A stretch of DNA of 64,000 nucleotides from Rhizoclosmatium globosum (Eukaryota; Chytridiomycota; Chytridiomycetes; Chytridiales; Chytriomycetaceae): positions 48,251 to 112,250 of the forward strand of contig MCGO01000129.1 in the NCBI GenBank assembly GCA_002104985.1, given 5' to 3'. Position 1 is the first letter of the stretch. The number at the start of each line of letters is the position of its first letter. The notes below the pieces were generated by a model. It made no database searches. It saw only the letters and a program-made list of their open reading frames with translations, and was not told where the DNA came from. The position numbers and the translations under genes are program-made. This document shows, in pieces, positions 22,330 to 33,722 of this stretch.

Positions 22330-25300
22330 ATGAACTTCTTCACCAACAACAGCGGAACCAGTGGAGCCGGAGCAGGAGCAGCGCCATCACGGGGCTTCTT
22401 TTCGACAGGGACAGCAGCAACATCGACACCGGCTCTGTCTGAAGCACCAGTTCCTCCGCCAACAACCACTTCTTCAAACACGACAACGAACCCAACCACG
22501 CAAAGCCAGCACCAACAGCCACAACCACAACCACAACCACCGACCCACCCACGAAAACAGAGTTCGCAGTCGTCCCAGCAACCACCACCACCACAGCGAC
22601 CCACGCGACCCGCCCCTTTGTCTTCGCACCCTCCCAATCACCAACAAAGTCAGAAGCTGGTGCGCCAGACAGCGGCCCAATCGCAACTGTCGCCTGCCTC
22701 GTCGCCTTCGTCGGCGTCGTCGCAATCGCAGCAAATCGTGAAACAGGTCAAACGCGTGTCGTCGCAGCACCCTCAAAAACAGGTCACTCAGTCGGCACTC
22801 GTCGTTGCTGCTCCACCAAATCAACAGCAACAGCAACAACAACACCAAATGCAAGTGCAGCGAAAACGCCAGAAATCTGTCGACAATGCCATGTCCGAAC
22901 ACTCGTCCGCCACTTCTTCCTCGTTCGATCCTTCTTCAATGGCTCTCACAACTCAATCTCATTCGCATGCTCTCACAACTACCACACACACGCATCGGGC
23001 CCCACCACCATCGACTTCCGCGCTCTCGTTTCCTACTTCAATTGATCTTCTTGACGATGACAATGCACCCATGAACCTGGTTCTCTTGGCCACTCAACAA
23101 TTCAATCAAAAAAGATCGCACCACCTCGCTCTCATTGAGTCTCTTGAGTTGAAGTTGTCTCAGAAGGGTGATGAAGTTGTGAGAGTCTCTGCGGAGTTGA
23201 ATGAGGAACGGGAGCTTGTTGAACGCGTTTCGGCTGTCCAAGAGTCTTTGAAGTTGGAGTTGGATGCTGTTCGTAGAGAGTGAGTTGACCTTTGAGTGAG
23301 GAAATGAATGAGAATGAGTGAGGTTGAGAGGAAATATGGCAGAAAGGATGAATACAAAAGCGAGCGGACTCGCCAGAGGCGAGACGAGCTTTTGGAACTG
23401 TGAGCGCCAGCGAACACCCTTTCGCGAAGCGAACTGGCGCAGCGAGACATGAGAGCAGAGCTATTTATCTTCATAGAGAAGAAAGAGGAAAGCAAATGAC
23501 GTTTGCGAAGTGTAGAAGAATTCCAGAAACTGCGAGCACAGCGAATAATCTTTTACGAGTTGATACATATACTTACTTTTCAAATAGACTATCGCACTTT
23601 GATGGTGTGGTCAAGAATCTGGAGGTTAGTTCTGCACGACAATCTAATGAGTTCTAATAATGCTACAAACCAGAGGTACAAGAAAGAGACTGAATTGCGT
23701 GAATCCAACATTGTCAAAGAATCGGATAAAATAACTACCGAGATTGTCAAGCTACGAACAGGTATTTGCACTTCATGAAATGATGATATAGTGAACTCAA
23801 CTTAAATGTAGAAAATGAACTCAACAATTCAAAGCTGGAATCCACAACGGCAAGTCTACATGTCTTGCAAGCAAAGTTCACCGAGAAGACTGCTCAGCTA
23901 TCTACAGCAACGACTGAGTTATCACATGCCCAGCAAACTCTGGCGTATCGGACACAAGAACTTGTAGACACCCGTGCTGTCACTACGGATCTCCAAGCAA
24001 AGTTATACGAAGCTTCCACAATCCATAAACAAGAATTATCCGCTTTTCAAACTGAATTGCGACAGGCTCTGGATGAAATGAGTGAGCATACTTTACTTCA
24101 TTCTATTTCACATGACTGACGCAGGAAAAATAATCACAGGAACCGCGCAATCTACAGCCGCAAGTCTTTCAACAACCGTGACTCACCTTACACAAACCCA
24201 TGAAACTCAAATCTCGCACTTGAATTCCTCACACGCGAATGCATTACAGAGTCTCGAATCTAAGCATGCAACTGCCCTTGTGTTTGTTGAGAGAGATGTT
24301 CAGGCCGCGCGTATCGAAATTGAGAAACTTAATACCACACATGAATCTGCGGTTTTAGCCTCTGCATGTGCTCATGAAGCTGCGATTTTCAAGCTGACGC
24401 AAGAGCATTCAAATCAACTCTTGAACGCGGAAATTGAAGTCGGTAAAAGTCGTGACGCGATTGTCGCTTTGGAACGGCGGTGGGAGGAAAAGTTTTTGAG
24501 TGCGAGGGGTGGATGGGATTCTGAGAAAGAAGGTCTGGAGCAAATGATTTGTGAAGGAAAATTGGAGCTGAGTTCTATGATTGAAAAGAACAATGGTGTT
24601 GTGAATGGATTGAAGGCGGATGTTGGTGAGAAGGAGAGGTTGTTGGCTGAGTGTCGGGGGTTGTTGGATGCTGTCCGTGATGAGCTTGGAAGTGAGAAGG
24701 AAGAACGAGTGAGGAATGGATTGGAAGTCATGGCGATGTGTGGGAATATTGAGGGTATGAGGGAACAACATGGGGAACTTTTGCGGGAGAGAGATGCTAT
24801 GAAAGCTTCCTTGGAAGAGAGGTGAGTCTTTGACAAGTTTTCCATGACGAGACTTAATTATTATTCGGCAAAAAGGATTTCTGTTCTGGAGACTGAAATT
24901 TGTGCGTACATTGAAGATATTCGAAGACTGAATCAATCGCTGGAAGTGGAATCAAAACGCGCGAATCAAGCAGAAGAAGAGTATGTTGTCTGTCCTCTTT
25001 TTACTTGGCGTTATTTTAATCCCTATTTACTAGTAACCTTGTTAACGCTGATCGTCATGAGATTCAAGTTCGAGAGCTTCAGGAGCAGCTTAACCTCCAG
25101 GCGACCTGTTCTCAAGAGCTTCTGGACACCAGAAGTGCTGCGACACAACAAGCGGATGCCCAAAAGCAGGAAGAAGTAGCGAGCTTGAATGCTATAGTCG
25201 ATAAATTAGAAAAGGAGGTGGGAAATTCAATGTCTCTACTAATGTTAATGTGTGCGTGTGATAGGTCGAAAGAATCAAACTGGACCTACACAACGCGAAG

Positions 25301-26975
25301 AGCTCAAAGCAGGAGGTTGAAGATACCATGGCCAATGTTCGAGCAGAACAAGCTGAGTTGAGAGAAGAAGTCGCGGCCAAAACCCTGTCGTATACTGAAC
25401 TCCAAACGAAGCTTATTGACTTCGAGGAAAAGTTCCAGGAAGAAAGGCGGTGCGCTCAAGATATTATTGCACTAAAAGAAAAGGAGGTTGAAAGTTTTCA
25501 GGAAAGCATGTCTGAGTTGGCGGAATGTCGAGTTGTAAGTTCGGGTGCATTTCGTTGCTTAAATGGCTAAAACTAATCTTAGACTCTCAATGAACTTCAA
25601 ACAATGCTCGAGTCCAATCAAAAAACCGCCGAGTCAAAGCTCCTCGCATTGACGCGTTCCTCCGATTCAGATTCGTCTAAATTGAATGCGATCATCAATG
25701 AATTGGAAGCAAAGTTAAAGTCTGAGGCAGATGCTGTGCGCACCAACTCTGAGAAAGCGGAAGAGTTGCAAAACGAACTCAATTTGATTCGAAAAATTCT
25801 TGACAGCAAGACGGGCGACGTTGAGCGATTGAATAACGAAAATCGAGATCTTCGTGTCGAGCTTGGAATCTTTGAGACTCGTATTCAAAGCACTCTGGAT
25901 GAACAGCGACGTCAGAAGCAGAACCAGTTTTCCCAACATTCTGCGCAAAAGTCACCAGGTGGAAGAAGTGTTACGTTTATGGATAATGTTGTGTTTGACT
26001 CGGAACCTCAACTTTCGGTGAGGCTGACACATACTAGAAAAAACTTTTAGTGATCTAATTTTTTGGGTGTCAGTCCTCGGTATCCCGTCATAGTCACAAC
26101 CACAGCCCGTTAGCCCGATTCCAGGGACATCCTATTTCTGATAACGAGTCTCCCAATGTATTCCGCATCAATCCGCCATCGCAACCTTTGCAACAGCATG
26201 CTTCGCCTCACCAGTCGCGAAACGTTGGAGCAGAAAGTCATGTAGTTCGTTCGTCTCCATTTGTGTCGTCCAACAGCAAGCGCCGCCATGTTATTGTGGA
26301 TGAATCACCAGTCGAAAAGGCCCACCCAACAGTTTTCGAAGATTTCCCAGCGACACAGACGTTTGACTTTGTAGATGAGCATGAAGAAGTGCCAGAATCT
26401 AAACGACAGAAACTAGTTTGTTCTTGCTTTAGTATCGATCGAGTTTCTAATTCAGTCACAGCCATCCGTGGCTTCAGTGCCCAAACCAATCTTGAAGTCA
26501 ACAAGTGGCGCCGTTAGTAAACTAGGAATGTATGCTCCCAACCAACCTCAAGCTGGAATTAAAGCGCCACTTCGGACTAGCCGCCCTGCTCCTGTTGAAG
26601 CAATCTCTAAAAAGACTACTTTGGATATCGTTGGCGGAAAAGAAAAAGTAAAGGGAGGCGTCTCGTTGGAAGCCCTTGGAATCAAGCGAAGTGTTGGGAT
26701 TGGTGGAAGCGAACATGCAACTCGAGCCGAGGTAGGGAAATTTTAACACGATTTCGATTTCGTTTCTTTACCGTGTTTTTCTGCGATGCGTTTGCGAATT
26801 CCCCAACTTTCTCGTTTAGAAGTATGCAGCAGCAAGTTCGTCGAATCTTTCACGTCGTTCCTCCAAACCAGCTTCTGCGAGAACTCGAGGTCAAAAGCGA
26901 CAAATGCCCGTTTCTAATGATGACGAAGTTGTGGATTCAGACAATCAGGAGGATGTTTTTGCGTTTAATGGATGA
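22330..26975 (+). CDS. Long coiled-coil protein with Q/P-rich N-terminus, function unknown
   Basis: Multi-exon gene. The ATG at 22330 opens a ~300-residue low-complexity region rich in Ser, Gln, Pro and Thr with a Gln run near 22825. A first intron of 308 nt (23280-23587) follows, then a central region of about 800 residues with nearly continuous heptads (for example RISVLETEICAYIEDIRRLN, KLNAIINELEAKLKSEADAV) split by many short introns. The C-terminal quarter is basic and Ser/Pro-rich (SKPASARTRGQKRQM), and the last exon begins near 26822 and stops at 26973-26975 after DVFAFNG. No motor, kinase or membrane domain is seen. The layout (disordered head, long coil, basic tail) resembles structural proteins of chromosomes, spindle poles or cytoskeleton, but no family could be assigned. 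Confidence 0.75.
23280..23587 (+). other. Long intron rich in GCGA words
   Basis: An unusually long intron for this gene: donor GTGAGT after the codons for AVRR, acceptor CAAATAG before LSHFDGVVKNLE. Its middle has a dense series of AGCGA/GCGAA words (AGCGAGCGGACTCG, GCGAAGCGAACTGG, GCGCAGCGAGAC). The same style of sequence fills the long intron at 39914-40277 in the condensin gene. It could be a low-complexity repeat family or an intron-borne element. Confidence 0.5.
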
Positions 26976-28039
26976 TGTTGAGTGTGTAAGGGATTGGGGT
27001 AACAGGGGGAAAGCTGTGTTTCACTTCTGTTTTTTGAGTGGTGGAATATAAACACGTTTTTTGCATGTCACTTTTGCGTGCATTGTACACAGTCAATCGG
27101 CAACTCGGCCCTGTTCCTTTGAGGATCACCAGTTCGAAGGCATATCCACGTCGCTGGAACGTCTAGGGCGTCAAGCGGTAGGCTGTTTCACTTCCGGTTA
27201 GGAGTGGAAAGACGGTTATATTCTCGAATCTGATTGCGCAAGTTCCGATTTCAGAAACTGTTCTAACAGCAACAAGGGCCCTTGTCATTGTGACTTGGTT
27301 GGTTCCAGGATGATTGGTTGTTGATTCACGATAATGATGAATCAAGAATTCAAATTTGACGTTTGGAGGAAAGAAAACTGAACACGTGAGTTGGTTGATG
27401 TTCCGTCCCATAAAGCGAAGGGCTGTGTAATAAACAAAACCGTGACACAGCAATAACAATGCCTCTCGATTTTTTCTAGCTGGCATTTATTAACAACTGG
27501 ATTCGGCGCTACCGAAACGAGGACATCGTTCTGAGAAAAGATTCTGAAAACGCAGTAGATCTATGTAATGCAACAAAAGGCGTCGGAGTTTATTTAAAAA
27601 GTGCAGAAGAGAAAGAAGAAATGTAGTTGATGCGGCTTCTGTAAGTTTTTTGATGAGGTACTCTTATTAGTTATCAATTTGAGTCAAGACTATTGAACCC
27701 AAGAAGAATTGACGGACAACAATCAGTCTGAAACAGTCAATGAATGAAACTCACAATTAAAAATCTATGAAACGAGCAATGAATGAAACAATGAATGATC
27801 CACCCGAGCTCAAATCGACCCCTTGAAACATGCAATGAAAGGTTTCATCACTCCTAAAAAGGATCTTACATATAGCTGAAACGCAAAATTACGATGAAAC
27901 ACTCAATTGTTTCAAATACGATGAAACCAGTAATTCGTATAAGAAGTTTGGGGGTGATTTGGGGGAACCTCCTTGCTTTTTCAACCCCGTAAACGAGTCT
28001 AGGCCATTGAACACCCCCTCAAACGGAACTGTAGCCTCA
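26976..28039. other. Intergenic region, 1.06 kb
   Basis: No convincing gene. A 107-codon minus-strand frame (27163-27486) has no recognisable domain and no clear start context. The right-hand third (27728-27937) is packed with TGAAAC/GTTTCA words, described separately. The sequence is otherwise A/T-rich. Confidence 0.5.
27728..27937. promoter_or_regulatory. Cluster of TGAAAC motifs upstream of a dual-bZIP gene
   Basis: Ten copies of TGAAAC on either strand occur within about 210 bp, most as ATGAAAC and some as TGAAACA, about 100-310 bp before the ATG at 28040. A second group of four copies lies just past the gene's stop (28805-28850, three as GTTTCATAG). TGAAACA is the pheromone response element bound by Ste12 in yeasts, so homotypic transcription-factor binding is a reasonable guess. 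Which factor binds in this organism is not known, and a simple repeat expansion is possible. Confidence 0.6.
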
Positions 28040-28741
28040 ATGAGCGATCAAGAATACGATCCAGACCACCCAGAGACGAATCCAAAGGGCTCCTCCTCCT
28101 CATCCCGCTCTGCCAAAGCCCAAAGGCTAAAAGACGATGACAAGTCAATCCGCAACCGAACAGCCCAACGACAACACCAGCAACGCAAAAAGCAAAAGAT
28201 AACATTACTACAAGAGCAAGTCGACCGCCTCACAGATCTGATTGAACAACGAAGGCTTGCCAATCGACCCACGCTGTCCCGCGACCACTCGTCCTCCTCT
28301 TCCTCTTCAGCAAACAAAACAATGTCACTATCAAATCTATTGAACACCGATGAAGAAGAACCTCCAGCAGGTACTTCAAGTACCGCCGCAGCAGCCCCAG
28401 TTACCCCACAACCACAACTCAACTTTTACGACGATCCAGAGGAACGAGCACTTCTCAAAGATCTGCCACCGGCAGCACGGCGGAAAATACAAAATAGGAT
28501 TGCACAGCGAAAGAGTCGAGCGTTGAGGCAGTTTCAAATTGATCAGTTAGAAATGCAGGTGGTACAGCTTGAGCGGGAATATGCTGCGTTGGGTCCTGCG
28601 CCTGCGGCTGAGGAGTTTACGGGTCCGAGACCTGTTGCGATGCGGCCGAGAGACGTGCCGGTGATAAATCTTGGGATTCAGTCATTGGTGGATGAAGTGG
28701 AAGGGGATGAATCGTCATATGATGGTTCTCCTGGGGTATAG
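28040..28741 (+). CDS. Tandem (dual) bZIP protein, single exon
   Basis: The ATG at 28040 starts MSDQEYDPDHPETNP; the frame is open further upstream but without an ATG. Two separate basic-region/zipper modules are present. The first is KSIRNRTAQRQHQQRKKQ with LLQEQVDRLTDLIEQ; its Asn is kept, but Gln stands where the Arg of N-x7-R should be. The second, about 115 residues later, is RRKIQNRIAQRKSRALRQ with IDQLEMQVVQLEREYAAL, keeping N-x7-R. A Ser-rich linker separates them, followed by a ~50-residue tail. Ordinary fungal bZIP proteins have one module. TGAAAC clusters flank the gene on both sides. No intron is needed. Confidence 0.85.
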   Translation: MSDQEYDPDHPETNPKGSSSSSRSAKAQRLKDDDKSIRNRTAQRQHQQRKKQKITLLQEQVDRLTDLIEQRRLANRPTLSRDHSSSSSSSANKTMSLSNLLNTDEEEPPAGTSSTAAAAPVTPQPQLNFYDDPEERALLKDLPPAARRKIQNRIAQRKSRALRQFQIDQLEMQVVQLEREYAALGPAPAAEEFTGPRPVAMRPRDVPVINLGIQSLVDEVEGDESSYDGSPGV

Positions 28742-29120
28742 TTTATTTAAGAACCTTCAGCAAAGAACAAACAATAAAACAATAAGTTATTAAAGATGTT
28801 TGAGGTGAAACCATTACTGTTTCATAGATTGTTTCATAGTGTGTTTCATAGGCTGGTGACTCTTGGTCGTAAATAGCATACCAATTGTTGACGGCAATCA
28901 TTATGCATCTTGTTGTGTAGCGGTGTTGTATTGTCTGAAGGATTTGTCGGAGTTAAATCAGGCAAAGTTGTTGGCTTGGAAATTATTGTCGCATTGCCAA
29001 CGCCTTCTTGCATCAACGCCTCAGAAGTACCAAAAGCTGTTAAAATAGAATCTAAGATCCATCATTTGCGTTCGAATTTGTCTTTGAAATTGTCTTTACT
29101 TATTATGACAAATAAGTGCA
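28742..29120. other. Intergenic region with four GTTTCA copies
   Basis: About 380 bp. TGAAAC/GTTTCA copies lie at 28805-28850. Two short overlapping frames near 28863-29149 have no domain features and run into the next gene; no gene is called. The region presumably carries the promoter of the next bZIP gene. Confidence 0.45.
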
Positions 29121-30490
29121 ATGTCCAGCGAACCACTCTTCCCTCCTGACTGGATCCAGCACTACTCAACCTCATTCAATGCATCTTCACTTGACGGAAT
29201 GTTTCCTAATAGTCTACCATCACATCCGGCCAATGGCAGCAGCAGCAACCAAGTCCTATCCTTTCCACTAACCTCAACATCGCCGTCCCTCGCCGGCTCC
29301 TCAGATCCATCCACTCCAACAAACACATCTTCAACAACAACAAAGCGGAAACCAGGCCGGAAACACACAACCGAACCGCCACGGGTAACATGCACCCAAC
29401 CTCACACCAATACACTAAACCAACCAAAAGGACAAACGTCAAATCCAAACAAGAACCGCCCAACAAAAGTACCAAGAAAAGAAGAAAGCCTACATCCAAG
29501 GCCTCGAATCCCGTGTCGCCCTCTGCGATCGTGAACACTTTCAGTTCCCCGTTTCAGAAGCACCCGCACCTCCACCCCAACCTCAATTCGATCCGACAGA
29601 AGTATACACCCTCCGTGCAAGAGTTGCATCGTTGGAAGCCGAAGTATCGCTCTTGAAAACGCAGCTTGCCATGCAACCCTTTGTTGACCCACGATTTATC
29701 AATGTCCCTTCTCAACCGAATAATCTGTTTGGGTTCCCAGGGATTATTGCGGGTGGTACTGGTGGGGGAAGTCAGGTTGGATTCGCGGGTGGGTTTAGGC
29801 AGAGTATTGTGTCTGGGTCGTGGCCGTTCTTTCAAGGTGGTGGTGGAATGCAACAGACCCAACAAACCCCGACAATGATGCCTCAATCTGGAGTACAAAA
29901 CATGGAATCAACCGCATTACCGCAACCACGAGTATCTACAGGGAGTCAATCCGCGAAGGTAGGATGGGATTTGAGAGTGTTGGATAACGTTTCCGAAGAA
30001 GAACGGTTCCGTCGTGGGAAGCAACTGTTAAAGTCTCTAGATTCTTTGAAAACAGAGAAAGGAGAGGCGCTTGTCGATGAGCTCAGTGATTTATTTACTG
30101 ATTTGAGGTTGAAGGTGGACGTGATGCAGGCTGTGAAGAAGCAGGAAGGGAAACCGTTGATTCCAGACGACGCAGACGCAAATATGTTTGCGAAGGATTG
30201 CATGAGGTTGGTTGAAACTCGGTTGAGGTTGATGGAGGAGTGTACTGAAGAGGATCAGGAAAAGGTTTGTGTTTTTATGATGCAACTTGCTCTAATGTTG
30301 ACTAATCTAGATTCTCGAACTATTTGCGCATGTTCGAAAAACTAATCCATCACTTCGGTTGAACTTTGTAAGTGGATGATGGATCATTTCTGATTATTCG
30401 CTTACTGATATAACCTTGCAGGGAGGATTCATCAAGGTGATGAGACAAGTATTGCAAAACACCATTTCATCAGCAATCGCAAAGCAATAA
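29121..30490 (+). CDS. bZIP-like protein with a degenerate basic region
   Basis: Four exons. The first (ATG 29121) ends at HTTEPPR; the 46-nt intron (GTAACATG...CCAAAAG, about 29384-29429) joins it to DKRQIQTRTAQQKYQEKKK and AYIQGLESRVALCDRE. The module lines up with Yap-type basic regions, but the invariant Asn is Thr and the Arg seven residues on is Gln (T-RTAQQKY-Q). A second heptad block (VYTLRARVASLEAEVSLL), a Gly/Gln-rich linker and a helical C-terminal region (ERFRRGKQLLKSLDSLKTEK...) follow. Two short introns near 30265-30310 and 30369-30420 lead to the last exon, stop TAA 30488-30490. Base-specific DNA contacts would be altered; it may act by dimerising with other bZIPs. Confidence 0.75.
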
Positions 30491-30915
30491 TAAAATCAAG
30501 TCTGTTTTAGTTATCTTTCTTTATCACTGGTTATCAACGAAACCCTGGTTGGGCTTACTTAAAAGCCAAGACTGCGCGAATCAAATCGAAGTTAATATTT
30601 TGATGGGATCAAACGAGATGTAAGAGACTTCTAAGTTCAGTGAGTACGACTCTGATGATTCTGGATGCTGATCTGACAGCTGTCAAACAGCCGAAATCGA
30701 GCCCACCGACTCTGAAGAAGCTAAAACAAACAGATTGAACATACGGGCCAGGCGAAGAATGTCTACTATCCAACTTCTTGGAGGAGATTATCCAGATGGT
30801 TTCGCAAGGGAGATTGAGATTTTCATCACATTCAAAATTGCGAAATCGAGCGGGACGAAATTATCTTGGCAATAGCTTCGATATCAAAGCAAACAAGACA
30901 CCTCTGCTCCTTTGA
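30491..30915. other. Intergenic region, 425 bp
   Basis: No gene recognised. It should contain the 3' end of the preceding gene and the promoter of the next one. Confidence 0.4.
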
Positions 30916-32424
30916 ATGCAGGTACAGCACTAGTCCCTTGAGTCTGTAGTGCACCAAGTCCTCTGACATTATCCCACATCCAACCAAACTTAGAACTCAT
31001 CATCACCCAAGAAAACCCGCAAGCTATCTGACAAACGAGCTGAGCAGGTTCGCCTTGCACAGGCACGATTCAGAGCCAAGAAGAAGGAGAAGCTACGACT
31101 TCTCCAGGAGAAGCTGCAAACATTGACGGAGCAGCGTGGCGTAGCAGATCCCTCTTTGTCTTCATCGTCCTCATCCACATTGAATCTACCTGAACCTGTT
31201 CCATTTGTGTTTCAAAGTGGGTCGAGTGGTCCCACCGAAGAAGTCCCTCCAACTGTAACTGGTAACACCACCTCCACTGGCTCTGGTACTGCGCCCAATA
31301 CAACCACAGCCACGACACACTCAAAGGACCTTCGTGCGAGATCTTCAGCAACAAACTACTCAGACAACATCGAATCAGGAAGCGAAGACTACCCTCAAAA
31401 CGAGATGGACGATGACGACGATGACGGGGAACCGCCAAACACCGACCCAACTCAGACTTCAGATCTCCGAACCCTTTCTCCCCAAACACGAAGAACCCTC
31501 CAAGTCCGCCATGCACAACGCACTTTCTGGCTCAAAAAACAGGAACAGATTCGGGCCTTGGAAGCTCAGGTCCAAGCACTGGAGCAGCTTTCGGCGGGAA
31601 TCTCAAACGGCCGAGAGCAAGGCTTGGCCAATAGCGGAGCATCCCACAATGAGCCTACTAGCACTACCACTCCTATGGGTGTCCCACGGGCCGCAGAGCC
31701 GGCAGAACACATGTCAAGCAATTCGAAATACACTCGTTACCTCACAAGCCCGCTTGCTAATCCACAAGCCAACCATGGTTTCGCACCTTCTGGTCCTCTT
31801 CAGCTGCCCCCTTCGTCACGTTCACATAATCATTCGTACCATCCCTATTCTGTTTCTTTGTCGCCTGTTGCGTCTGGATCTCGGAGTCAATTGCACCAGA
31901 TGGAGCAGAAGAGAGAAAGTTCATTGACGCCAGCCCAGACTCAATCTGCTCAGCCAGGGTATACTCAAGAACGGTTTGATACTTCTGGGACTGCTCAGCC
32001 TCCTTCTCGTCCACATAATGTACCAAATCAAAACGAGCACGCGCAAAGTAGACACACTATATCTCCTGATCAATCATCCCAACAAATGCAGATCCAATCA
32101 TCTTCGTCATCACAACAGTCACAAGTACGGCTACCTCCTTTACGGCAGGTGTTGCAAATGCACCAACGAGATATGAGTAGTCAATCTCAAGAATTCCCTC
32201 CTTTTCATGTCCACCATCATCAGCATTACCAACAACCACTATATCAGCAATATCAATCAAATCAGCCACCAAACCAACAATTCTATGCACCGCCACCACC
32301 GCCTGGAATCATGTACCCTGCACACTTACACTCACAACCGCAGCACCCTCGTCCACCACCGCCACCACAATATCAGCATTCATTTCAGTACCCTCCAAAT
32401 CCAAATCAGCGACATCAACATTAG
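30916..32424 (+). CDS. Dual bZIP-like protein with Val at both invariant Asn positions
   Basis: The start is inferred: ATGCAG at 30916-30921, then a 72-nt intron 30922-30993 (GTACAG...CAAACTTAG) joined to NSSSPKKTRKLSDKRAEQ. An in-frame TAG just before the second exon means a 5' exon is required. Module 1 is KRAEQVRLAQARFRAKKKEK with LRLLQEKLQTL. Module 2, about 120 residues on, is RRTLQVRHAQRTFWLKKQEQ with IRALEAQVQALEQL. In both, Val replaces the Asn that reads bases in all standard bZIPs; in module 2, Trp also replaces the Arg. The linker is Ser/Thr-rich with an acidic Asp run, and the C-terminal half is Gln/His/Pro-rich, like an activation or phase-separating region. Gene model at the 5' end is uncertain. 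Confidence 0.7.
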
Positions 32425-32675
32425 ATTGATGTGTCTCCATTCTTTGTCTGGGCTTGTGTGAATAAAACCAAAATATATATTTCTGTATGTTTTCTGTATC
32501 CCGCAATATCTCGCAGGATTAAACCAGAACACCAGATCTGTGACTGCATTCAAAAAACAAACCGGCCAATTCAGGGTGGCTGACAATCACCATCAAATTT
32601 TCTCCGGCTCTCTTTTGCGCATCACATCAAATTTTTCCTTGGCTGATAGAGAAGAACAAGACGAAACGAGGCAGA

Positions 32676-33653
32676 ATGACACCCGCCACCACCAATACTG
32701 CACCACCTCGAAAGCGCAAGTTGACTGAGAAACGAGCTGAACAAGTGCGCAGGGCCCAGGCGGCTTTCAGGTACATACTAACACTCCTTAACTCTGACAG
32801 ATCGCCCTTACTAATGACGTCACCTTGCTCCTCCTCCCTCTCTCTACACCTTAAACCGATACCCTCAATCCACAACCACATGTACCACATTCACCCAATC
32901 CAGACTACGCAAGAAGATGAAGCTGGCAGAGCTCGAACTCAAAGTATCGCTAATGAGCAAAGATCCCGTTGGTAATCACAGCGACCACAACATCGCCCAC
33001 CACCAAAATTTTACGGGCACGAGCTCTTCGACTTCCCGATCTGCGTCACCATACCAGTCCCATTTCTCAAATGAGTGCCAGCAGAGGGACGCTGCAGGCG
33101 GGGAAGTGCCGACGGACCTCGACTTGAGCGATACAGATGCTGTGGCTGCGTTCATCAAGAACAACCCTGGACTGCGGGAGACTGTGCTGAAACAGACGCC
33201 ATTGGCTGTCAGGAAGGTGCTTCAAGTGAGGTAATCACACGCTCTCGACCCAATCCTTGTAATCTTGATTATCGAACGTCAGATCTAACCCTATCTCTTA
33301 CATTGTTTAGATTTGCGCAGCGGAACTTTTGGTTGCGGAAAGAGAATAGGATTAAGGAGCTTGAGAAGCAGGTGTTGGAGTTTGAGCAAGTGGTTCGAGA
33401 GAAATCACAGGAGACTGTGTCACCCGTGCCGAAGTATGAGCATGCTGTGCTCCCTATTCCTGAGATCAAACAGCAGGAGTGGAACTACAAAGAGCCTGTC
33501 GAATATAAATCAGAGGGTGTTCGGTTGCCTGGATTTGGGGAACTGATGCAGAGTTTGCAAATGTCGTATCCATCTCCTCCGCTACAACCGCATTACCACC
33601 AGCCTCGCCATTACCAGCCATATCAGCAGTACTCCAACACCTTTACATACTGA
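32676..33653 (+). CDS. Dual bZIP-like protein, paralogue with Val-for-Asn
   Basis: Three exons. Exon 1 (ATG 32676, MTPATTNTAPPRKRKL) ends inside module 1 at EQVRRAQAAF; the intron of about 138 nt (GTACATACTAAC...ATCCAG) restores RLRKKMKLAELELKVSLM. Exon 2 ends at VLQV plus part of Arg, and a second intron (about 33231-33309) leads to RFAQRNFWLRKENRIKELEK, the second module. Both modules carry Val in place of the invariant Asn (V-RRAQAAF-R and V-RFAQRNF-W), exactly as in the neighbour upstream, so this is an inherited feature of a paralogous pair. The tail is Tyr/His/Pro-rich. Both introns cut a basic region, a habit shared with the other bZIP genes in the window. Confidence 0.8.
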
Positions 33654-33722
33654 TTTTATTCTCGTTATTTGTTAGAAAATCAATCTCGCTCCTGTGAAAT
33701 AAACCCCCCCTTTTATATAGAA

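Noticed and set aside
22287..22902. Minus-strand frames rich in Gly/Val/Cys or Arg/Leu opposite the Q/P-rich region
   Set aside because: Shadows of low-complexity coding sequence on the plus strand.
27163..27486. 107-codon minus-strand frame in the intergenic region
   Set aside because: No domain, no paralogue in the window, no intron signals extending it; compatible with chance.
28863..29149. Two short plus-strand frames before the bZIP gene at 29121
   Set aside because: No features, overlap the next gene's start, poor composition for coding.
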